From NCBI GenBank assembly GCA_001179505.1, contig CDMY01000593.1, forward strand, positions 4,717-42,700: 37,984 bases of DNA, written 5' to 3'. Shown in pieces: positions 11,724 to 20,686 of this stretch. How positions within the stretch are numbered: position 1 is the stretch's first letter; each line of letters starts with the position of its first letter. Made by a program: the position numbers and the translations under genes. This DNA comes from Vitrella brassicaformis (lineage: Eukaryota > Sar > Vitrellaceae). Below the pieces are notes generated by a model. The model did no database searches and was not told the DNA's origin. It was given only the letters and a program-made list of their open reading frames with translations.

Positions 11724-12548
11724 ATGGCATCGGGGGGAGGGATGCGTGTGTGGCGTGTTACACACATGGCGTAGTGAGGTATTCTGGCGACAGGGAACGA
11801 GACGGCGTCCGGGTGGGCGAACCAACGCAGCAGGTACTCAAGCACAACCAACAGCACCCCACCCTGCGTGTCGTGTCAGTCACACCACACACCATAGACA
11901 CAGAGCGACTGACTTTGCTGGGCGGGCCTGCGTGTCGACGTGTTCGCGAAATATAATATACCACGAAGAGGCACCACCCTGCGATATAGATGTGTCGCCT
12001 CGCCGGCTGCTTGGGCTGCAGGATGCCATTCAATGCGATCGTCCACACTGACACACACACACACACACACAGAATCAGTGCTTTGTTCGTGCGTCCACCC
12101 GTCACCTCCACCCCGCTGCTTACTTACCGATGATGAGGGCGGACCTGACAGCATCCCCGATGGCCCCCAGCAGCATCAGGAAGAAGGGGAAGAACCCCCC
12201 CGGCCCCAGCCGCCCTCCATCATTCCAGCCCTTGCCCGCCTTCCTATACCCCCACTTGGACCAAAAGGTCGCCGCCAGCCCCTCCCTATGCAGCAGCTTC
12301 GCCTCGTGGGCGAAGTAGAGCATGAAGAGGGCCTGGACGGCCAGCTGCACCAGCACCGCCCCCACGGCATAGAACTGGATGTGCAAAACGGTGCGCAGAG
12401 AGGCTTTCCTCGTCTGCTGCTGCTGCTGCTGCTGGTGGTCGGGTGTGTGTGTGTGTGAGTCGGTGTGGCCATGTGTGTGTGAGTCGAGTGCAGGAAAAGT
12501 CTTGCTGGGTGCGTCTGTCTTGCTAGAATGGTGGAGGGGGAGGGACAT
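8272..12548 (-). CDS. large multi-pass membrane protein, family unknown (about 1213 aa)
   Basis: Nine exons on the minus strand: 12128-12548, 11962-12047, 11766-11863, 11470-11683, 11273-11368, 10074-11212, 9094-9953, 8907-9020 and 8272-8885. All phases agree and the sum is 1214 codons including the stop. The start is the first ATG in frame; upstream codons run into repeats. Residues 1-50 carry a His/Thr run and seven Gln. About six hydrophobic segments lie between residues 56 and 305, for example FYAVGAVLVQLAVQALFMLY and WKLVLRLLLWLVSEVCFYMA. A soluble domain of roughly 660 residues (about 306-970) follows, rich in Ser, Pro, Glu and Asp, with basic patches KIKIKHFK and RRKRGR. At least two C-terminal hydrophobic segments follow, with a Cys-rich stretch (VTCNQ, IPCLCGY, NLDCV) between them. 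No known motif was found. Low-complexity exons 6 and 7 suggest a regulated cytosolic region. Confidence 0.8.
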
Positions 12549-13656
12549 ATCTATCTGCGATGGATGCAGTGGGATGACCGGCTGATGGATCGATGGATGG
12601 CGCACTCTCTCTCACACACACGGAAAGAAAGACAGAAAGAGTGAGGGATAAATGCTATGTACGTACGATTGCTCACGGACGGCTACGTGGTGCGGTAGGA
12701 AGAATGGCGCCCCTCACCCACACACCCACACACGCACACACACACACACCTGCCTGCCTGCCTGCGCAAAACACAACTGATTCCGCAATATGTACACCCC
12801 GCTGTCTGTTCCCCTGTGTGTGGCTCTGCCTCCCTCCCTCCCTCCCTCCCCCGCCCTTCACGCTTTTCAGCGCTGTCGCGTGTGCTCAAGGCCAAGTGTT
12901 ATCTACCCATGTGTGGTGGCGCTGCTGCAGAAACAAACCGGCCCCGACTGACTGACTGACGTGCACATTGCTGCACTGCATCGCCAAAGCATCGATTCGA
13001 TACACAACAGAGAGAGGCACATGTACACCCGAAAAACTACACAAGCAAGCTTGGGCCCGCCCAGACAGACAGACGGACCACTACGTTGGCAAACGAACGA
13101 ACACAATGCACTCCACACACATTGACTCACTCAGACAGACAGACAGACAGGCCGACGGACAAAGACAGCCAGACAGACAGATCAGACAATTAAGGAAAAC
13201 GCGCCGCGCCCTTTCGTCGTATCGTATCTTCCTGCCGGCAGCACAGACAGCAAGATCCGCCCAGCCTTTCACTCAACGTCAACGACCACTGAGTCACTGA
13301 CGGAGACCGTTACGCACCGATATTAATAGCACACTTCTGCAGACGCTCGGCAGCCTCTCGTCCTCCACCTCTGACCATTCGCTTGGCGTTTCCTTCCTGG
13401 CACCGGTCCATCTGCAAGCTAAGCCGATTCCTCGGATCTGCTGGCAGGCGGTTTGTGGAGGCTCCTCTGCCCTGCCCCTTGCCGATATCGCTGACGCCGG
13501 CAGCAGCAAAGCGAGAAGTGCACTCGCTGAAGAAGACTCTATTCGGACCCCCTCGGCTGTGAGGTGCGCTCTGCAAAGGCAAGAAGGGCGGCACTCTGCT
13601 GCTTGTAATGGCCTTCCTTCCTCTGATTCAGCTTGTCCCATCCCATCTGTCCAACG
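12549..13656. other. divergent intergenic region with microsatellites
   Basis: The part from 12600 to 13190 holds (CA)n, (TGCC)n, (CCCT)n and (GACA)n tracts. From about 13200 to 13650 the sequence is nearly free of repeats, so it may contain promoter, 5' UTR or an unseen first exon of the oxidoreductase gene. A minus-strand reading frame there (13294-13641) shows no recognisable domain. Confidence 0.5.
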
Positions 13657-15256
13657 ATGCCGGCAATGCCGAAGCCACTGTCAGTGTCGCCAGGATCGAC
13701 GCGCATCGGATGGATTGGCACCGGCGTCATGGGCGGCGGCATGTGCGCAAACTGCATACGAGGGGTGGGTGGGCGGGTGGACCGGTGGGCAGGGGCGGCC
13801 GTGGACGTGTGTGTCTTTTGCACTGCCTGTCGGGGTGAAAGTCTGTCTGTCTGGCTGGCTGTCTGCGTAGGGCTACTCGGCCACTGTGTTCGACCTTTCC
13901 CCTTCCAAGTGCGCGCCGCTCGTGGAGCTGGGTGGGTGAGGGCAGGGCAGCCGGCCTCATTTGCAACAAGCCGAGAGGGCATGTGTGTGTGTGTGTGTGC
14001 AGGTGCGCAAGTGGCTGGTTCGCCCAAAGAGGTGGCCAATGAAGCTGACGTGGTGTTCCTCTGTGTGGGCTTCCCTGAAGACGCTGAGAAGGGTACGTAC
14101 GCTGCCTGACAGACGAACGATGCTCTCTGCTTTGAGAGTGTGTGGACACCCTTCCTTCTTTGTGTGTGTGTGTGTGTGTGTGTGTGGCCGTTGGTTCAGC
14201 CATAGTAGGTGCTGACGGCACTATGGAGGGCCTCAGGCCAGGCGGCATCATCGTCGACATGACAACCAGTAAACCCCTCACCCATTCACCCCCACACACA
14301 CCTTTTCCCTGCACCACCTTCGTGTGTCAGGCAAGCCCTCCCTCTCTGCAAGCATCGCCGAGCGTGTGGCTCAGCAAGGCTGCTATGTCATCGACGCGCC
14401 CGTGTCGGGCGGGGACGTGGGTGCGCGTGAGGGCCGGCTCGCCATATTCTGCGGTGGCGACCGGTCGGCGTTCGATGCGGTGCGGCCGTTGCTGGTGTGC
14501 ATGTCGAAGGAAGAGGCCATCCACCACATGGGGCCGGCGGGGAGCGGGCAGCACATGAAGATCACCAACCAGATACTCGTGTCAATCAACCTTATCGGCG
14601 TCGCTGAAGGTGCGCGAAACACCACACACCCACTGCACTGCACTGAGCCTTCAATCCTCCAGTGCATGTGTGTCTGTGGGTGTCGGTGTGCAGGGCTGCT
14701 GTATGCTCATCGTGCGGGGCTTGACGTCGAGAAAGCCCTCGCCGGGGTCTCTAAGGGGGCGGCCGGCTCATGGTCAGTCAAGTCAGACCAGCCGGCGACA
14801 CACACGGACAGACAGGCAGCTTATCTCTCTCCCTCCCTCTCTCTCTCTCTCCCTCTCTGCGCGTGGCCTTCAGGAGTCTGACGAACTACGGCGATCGCAT
14901 CCTGCGTCGCGACTTCAAGTGTGGGGGCAGCGTGGCGCTGTTCGTCAAGGACCTCCGAATCTGTGTGGAGGAGGCCAACAGAATGGGTCTCGCGCTGCCC
15001 GGCCTGGCACTCGCGCATCAGCTGTACGTGGCCATGCAGGTCGGTGGGACAGCACACACATACACACACACACAGAGAGAGAGTGAGAGAGAGAGAGAGA
15101 GAGGTGCACGTCTGTGGTGTGGTGTGGTGTGGTGTGGTGTGCGGGGCGGTGTGTGTCATTTAGGCTCAGGGCGACGGTGATGCGGCCATTCACGGGCTGA
15201 CGCTCGCCTTGGAGAGACTGAATGGCGTCAAGACTCTGGGAGACTACACCAAGTGA
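13657..15256 (+). CDS. 3-hydroxyisobutyrate dehydrogenase-family oxidoreductase (314 aa)
   Basis: Eight exons: 13657-13764, 13871-13931, 14003-14092, 14200-14268, 14331-14609, 14694-14772, 14874-15039 and 15164-15256. All phases agree and give 314 residues, slightly above the usual length. The N-terminal Rossmann fold shows GWIGTGVMGGGM, with the dinucleotide acid at VFDLSPSK. The beta-hydroxyacid dehydrogenase substrate motif is DAPVSGGDVGAREG, followed by FCGGD. The conserved catalytic lysine is in GSGQHMKITNQ. The C-terminal helical domain has ALFVKDLRICVEEA. The family uses NAD(P) to oxidise or reduce 3-hydroxy acids (3-hydroxyisobutyrate, tartronate or succinic semialdehyde). The sequence does not decide among these. 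The Asp in VFDLS favours NAD over NADP. No clear targeting peptide is seen unless an upstream exon is missing. Introns carry (TG)n before acceptors. Confidence 0.92.
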
Positions 15257-16027
15257 CGAAGTGCCTCACCCATCGGTGATCACTCAGTCCGACTGAGTTG
15301 GTGGCATTGTGTCGTCGTGTGTTGTGCGGACGGCACGGCACTGGATGGATGGATGAGTGGATGGATGGATGGTCCTCGGCATTTTCAGTGAGTGTCGGGC
15401 GGGGCGGGGCTAGTGCGGCTGGTGTTGATAGAGATCAGAGGGAGGCTAGGGCTGCAGGTCTTTCCGGCCGGCACTAGGTGGTTGGTTGGTACTGATGGAC
15501 TGACTGCTGGCGGCCCCTTCGTTCGTTCGTTCGATCGTTCGTCGGTGCCGCTTGCCAAAGCGCAGGCAGGCAGGCAGCGTCGATGTGACACACACACACA
15601 CACAGACATGCAGGGAGCCAGGCAGACAGCATACCACACCGTGACTAGTACTACAGTGGCTGGCTGGCTGGCTGGCGCAACGAAACGACAGACCCCACAG
15701 GCACACCACAAACACTCACACACAGCTAGCCTGGCGCGGTCTCATCTCGTCTCATATCGTCTCACATGGGGTTTGGTTTTGATAAAGTTCACATAAAGAC
15801 AGACACACACACACCCAACACGTACACATCAATGGCAGGCAGGCACCACAGAGGCAAAAAAAAGCTCGCGACAGGCAGGTAGGTTTCCGAGCCGCCCCGA
15901 GTGTGTGCAGGCCAGTCTGCAGATCTCTGTGCCTGCAGGTGGACCGATCGCCCCTCAGACCACTTGGCAAGCCGCGCAGACACACACACACACACACGGA
16001 AGGACTCACACATACATAAGGGTAAGG
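15257..16027. other. convergent intergenic spacer with microsatellites
   Basis: This spacer lies between two converging genes. It carries (GGAT)n near 15340-15372, (GTTC)n near 15520-15540, (CA)n near 15590, (TGGC)n near 15658-15675 and CA runs near 15800-16000. No gene is seen. Confidence 0.55.
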
Positions 16028-19000
16028 TCATCTGGGTGCCCCCGTCCGCCGGTGGTCATCGTCTTCCACAAAGTTGCGGAACTTGACGACGTTTGGGTCT
16101 TGCCGGCCGATGAAGCAGTAGCCGCAGCTGCGCTGGAGGCAGGCCCAGTACATGCGGCCGCTGCACACACAGAGAGAGAGAGGGGGGGGGTATGTGTGTG
16201 TGTGTGAGGGGGGGGCTCGCTCACCAGATGAAGCATGAGACGAGGCAGCCGATGAAGAGCAAACACACCGCGACTATCAGTCCAACTACACACACACAGA
16301 GACACACACAGAGGGATGGCTGGCTGGCTGGCTGATGCCGCTCAACCAAGGGCACATGTCTTCACTTGGCTTACACATCCATCCAGGCATGTCGTTGGAT
16401 GCGGGCAGCTTCTCATCGGTCTCCTCCATCGCCCACTGCCTCTCGATCGCCGGCACACCGCCAGACAGCGACTTGGTCAGCACTTCACGACCAGGACCAC
16501 TCAACACACCTGACAGAGAGGCGTGAGTGACGGCCGTCACACGCTCGTGTGTGTGTAGGAGTGTGTGTGTGGGGGGGGAGAGAGGGGGGGGGAAGGAGGG
16601 TACCTACCTTCATTGAGCAGAGTGACCCGCGCGTTGCCCTTCCCCCCGCTGTAGCTCTGGAAACCCGCAATGCTGCACGCCACACACACACAGACACAGT
16701 GCACCTGTGCTCCTGTGTCAATCACTGCATCCCACCTACCGACACCCACACACACCTGTTCCATGTGTTCTTGTCTGTGTCCCAGTGCTGGAGGGACATC
16801 GGCGGCGAGGGGGGCTCCTTCGACGGCCAAAACTGATGGATGGATGGAGTGGACACACACACACACAATGGACAGATGCAGGGTGGATGGATTGATGGTA
16901 CCTGGACGCACTGCACGGTGTGGTTAGTGTCGTAGTGCACCCCGATCCACCCCTCCCACGCCCGGCACGACCGCCTCCTGCACGGCGACACCCACGCCTC
17001 CATGCCGTTGCCCACAAGGGGGTCACGCCCGTCAAACGCCTGGCAGGCACCGCACACACATTGTGTCTGTGGGTGTTTCTTGAGTGGCGTGAGAGGCGTG
17101 GTTTGTTTATTGCCTTTTTTGCGTTGTCTGACGGCTCCCTCCTTCGTGGCTCGCCGTTGCTGGTGATGTCCACGGTGTTGTCTAGTGGCATGCCGAGGTC
17201 GTGGGGAATCGGCTCGCGGCAGTGCCGATCGGCGAAGAACCTGTAGATCAGACGCGCACACGACACACAGACACATACACACACGTGGCTGTGGGTGTGG
17301 GGTACTTGATCTCAATGATTCCAAAATGTTGGCTGGTGGGGTGCGTGTTGACCAGCCGCCACAGCCGACTCGTCGGCACCTCAAGAGCTGCACACACACA
17401 CACACACACACATCCACAATACACCCACCCATCCTTCGGTGCTTTGCTTGGTCACCTCTTTCGCACAGGTCGCCGGCAAAGTTGGCCGGGCAGTCACAGT
17501 GGGCAAAGTTGACGGCCTCTATACAAGTGCCGTCGTTGAGGCATGGGCCCTCCTCACACTGACCCACCTGACCGCCACTTGAGCTGGAAAGGGCAGGCGC
17601 CAAACCTGGCACTCCTGCACACACACAGGAGATAGACACCCCTTCTGTCTCTCTCTCTCTCTCTGTCTGTGTGTGTGTGTGTGTGTCTGAGGGCGGAGGG
17701 GTGGAGGGGTATGTGTGTCAGCGGACTGACCTTCTCTGGGCGCGTCAGTGCACCTCATGGTAGGGAGTGCGGTGCCGTTGTCCGTCTTGAGTGAGCCCAC
17801 GACCGTGGTCGTCCTGCGGATCTCAAAGCGGTCCAGCTTCAGACAGAAGTCGCTGTCGAACCCATCTACACAACACACACACACACACACACACATGTGT
17901 GTGTGTGTGTGTGTCCGGCTTCACTGCACTGCACTTTTCACCGTAGCAGAACTGCTTTCTGTCTTTGGTAGGGCTGCCCGCGCCGTAGGGGATCCCATTG
18001 GTCAGCGTCGGGAGGCCATACTGCTCTGCGGTTATGTACTGCACATCACATCCACCCCCCCCCCCCCCCNNNNNNNNNNNNNNNNNNNNNNNNNNNNNNN
18101 NNNNNNNNNNNNNNNNNNNNNNNNNNNNNNNNNNNNNNNNNNNNNNNNNNNNNNNNNNNNNNNNNNNNNNNNNNNNNNNNNNNNNNNNNNNNNNNNNNNN
18201 NNNNNNNNNNNNNNNNNNNNNNNNNNNNNNNNNNNNNNNNNNNNNNNNNNNNNNNNNNNNNNNNNNNNNNNNNNNNNNNNNNNNNNNNNNNNNNNNNNNN
18301 NNNNNNNNNNNNNNNNNNNNNNNNNNNNNNNNNNNNNNNNNNNNNNNNNNNNNNNNNNNNNNNNNNNNNCACACACACACAGACACAGACCCACGTGGAT
18401 GGATGCACGCAGGCAAAGCGTCACGTGTCAGTATCGTCTGCAGACAGGTCTGTACCAGAGTGGTAGGCATCGGCTGTGGGTGTTGCTGGTCGGTGCGCGG
18501 CGAGCCGACGCGCGTGACGCCCCACCAGATGTGGTAGATGGTCCCGCGGATCAAACGGCTCCAGTGGGGATACCTGCAGGCAGCCATGGTATCGACACAC
18601 ACGTGCATCTCTCTCTCCCTCTCTCTCTCTGTGTGTGTGTGTGTGTGTGTGGTGGTCAGGCCGTCAATCCATCAGCACCCACCGGCCCACCCACCCGTTG
18701 ACGTCGGCGACACGCGCCCACACGCCGTTCCAGATTGCAGGTGAGAGGCCGTCGTACCCTCGCGCAGGCAATCCACTCAGCTCCAGACCATCGCACGACT
18801 CCGATGGCGGTGGCGAAGAAACTGCTGTGTGTCGACACACACACACACACACATGGAGGTGCGGTGGTTTGGTTGATGTATGTGTCCATGTGCGTGCGCC
18901 TGCTCACCTGGTGGTGGTGGTGGTGTTGGTGGGTCTCTCGGCTCTGCTGGTGGAGGAATAGGCTCCCCCCATTTCTCATAGTCTGGTTCGGGTTGCTGGC

Positions 19001-20178
19001 TGCTGACTGGGGGCAGCTCTGACGCAACAGGGAGGCTCTGCTGCGGCACATCTGCCGTCTCGTTGTGACCCTGGAGAATGAGACAACGAACACAACACGC
19101 ACCTAGTACTAACACGCATCGTATGCAGAGAGCTGGGTCTGTCTGGTTTGTTTGTCGTGCCGCCGACCGACCGACAGACCGACCAAGCAAGCCAGGTGGA
19201 CTGAAGTGATCTCCTCATGGTGGTGCACGTCCTTCTGCACCGTCCAGTTGAATGGCTGGAAGCACACGGGGGAGGAACCATCTGACACACACACACACAC
19301 ACACACACATCTGTAGGTCCAGACCCATTGCTCCTGCCTGCCTGCCTACCTGTGCACCGGTTGTCGACGGCTTCCGAGGTGAATGCATGGAACTCCTGGG
19401 CATTGTCGGCAGGCCGCTCGGGCTTGTCGGGCGTGATGAACTGCACACAAGATCGGATCGACCATGTAATGCACACTCTCATGTCCACGTGTGATAGACT
19501 GCCCTGACCACTCCCTGCCTGCCTCTCTGCCTGCCTGCCTCTCTGTCTGTCAGATGATTGATCACAACGTACCAGTATCTCCGGGTTGCCCATGCCCTCG
19601 GAGTCGTGCAGCACCTGCCACCACATGTGATACACTCGACCACCGCCAGCCGCCATCTCCCAGTGAGCCACTCTGTCGGTCGATCGACAACACAACACAC
19701 TCGGGCTGGCTGGCTGCATCTCGCTCACTCCTTCACTCACCCCGACACGTCATTAGTTCTGTTCCACAGTCCGTTCCACACGGCCGGGGTGAAGTTGCCG
19801 CTGTCAGGGTAGCTCTTGTCGGGGAAGCCCGTCACCTGCAGCTTCCCACAAGGACCTGAGGGAGCAATCAAATGCACACGCACACACGCACCCACGGGCG
19901 CCGCACTCCCGGCGTTGGCTGCATGTGTGCGTGTCGATGTGGTGCGTACGCTGTCGCTGGAGTGACCGTCGGGCGAGCAAAGCCCCGCCTGCATCAATCA
20001 CAAAAGAGAGAGATACAGACAGACAAGCAAGAAAGATGGAGGCAGATGCAGGAAGATGAGATGGATGATGCATCAGATTGACTGCAGTACTGCGTGTGTG
20101 CATACCTGTGTGCGCTGCGCCGCATCCCGCACACACGAGTGCCCAGAACAGCCCCGATTGCAGCACGGATCTTCCCAT
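16028..20178 (-). CDS. modular type I membrane protein: duplicated module, EGF-like, discoidin-like (about 674 aa)
   Basis: Nineteen minus-strand exons: 20106-20178, 19741-19855, 19573-19672, 19350-19440, 19202-19281, 18908-19070, 18695-18821, 18456-18573, 17942-18038, 17731-17865, 17456-17614, 17306-17387, 17174-17240, 16902-17039, 16756-16832, 16608-16672, 16366-16509, 16225-16285 and 16028-16160. Residues 1-24 are a signal peptide (GRSVLQSGLFWALVCAG). Module A1 covers 25-153, a Pro-rich linker 154-207 and module A2 208-366. A1 and A2 share C-x-L-x-V/L-T/S-G-F/L-P, then PAVWNGLWNR or PAIWNGVWAR, HW, and YHMWW or YHIWW. An EGF-like domain (CEEGPCLNDGTC to CDCPANFAGDLC) occupies 367-419. A discoidin (F5/8 type C)-like domain spans about 420-562: LWRLVNTHPTSQHF, FFADRHC, AFDG, EGWIGVHY, SLQHWDTDKNTW. 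One helix (GLIVAVCLLFIGCLVSCFIW) and a 43-residue tail follow. The junction between exons 13 and 14 is the only uncertain one. It is likely a surface adhesion or recognition protein. Confidence 0.85.
18070..18369. other. 300-base assembly gap (N)
   Basis: A run of exactly 300 N is flanked by a 15-base C run and a (CA)n run. It lies wholly between the exons at 17942-18038 and 18456-18573, that is, inside one intron, so the protein model is unaffected unless a small exon is hidden in it. Confidence 0.95.
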
Positions 20179-20686
20179 CGTTGATCGTTGAGCAGATTTC
20201 ACGACGAACTGTGCAGATCTTTCCAGCCTTGCAGCATCACAACACCACTGCCGTCACGCCGCCGCCTTCTTTCGCCTCTCCGGCCTGCGAGCTAATCTTG
20301 CAGACGCGGTCGTAGTGAGCGGATCTTCAAGTTCTCTCATTCTCCTGTGCCGACCTGTGATTGGCTGCCTGCAATCACTGCACCGCGCGCACATCAAAAG
20401 GTGAGGGCACATGGATCGATGGATGTGGGGTCGATGGAGAGTGTGCTTGCATAGCTGACTGCCATTGTCTGGCTCGGAGTCAACGACGTTGCTGCTTGAC
20501 TCAGGGCGCGCAACAGGTTTCGGGGCCAACCAGAACAGTTTGTCCCGATCTTGGATTTCGCAGAGACTGGACGGTACGCAAGGCAAAGTCAGTTGGAAAG
20601 CGAGGCAGATGGAAGTCTGTTTGTTTGTTTTGCGGGTGCCGATGAAAGGCGAAAGCAGCGAGTGGCTCTCCTGAAGACCCTTCTCC
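20179..20686. promoter_or_regulatory. divergent intergenic region (508 bp)
   Basis: This region separates the starts of the receptor-like gene (minus) and the KH gene (plus). It is almost free of microsatellites, unlike other spacers here, which fits a promoter region or 5' UTRs. No core promoter element is identified. Confidence 0.4.

Noticed and set aside
9017-11857. One 946-residue minus-strand open frame as a single exon
   Set aside because: It reads through at least four introns; the hydrophobic segments lie in other frames that join by GT-AG splicing with correct phase.
13294-13641. Minus-strand 115-residue open frame upstream of the oxidoreductase gene
   Set aside because: No domain, no splice partners and composition unlike the confirmed exons; treated as non-coding.
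17748-18701. Long reading frames crossing the N run, in both directions
   Set aside because: They stay open only because N codons are not stops; real exons on either side are in the minus-strand gene and end before the gap.
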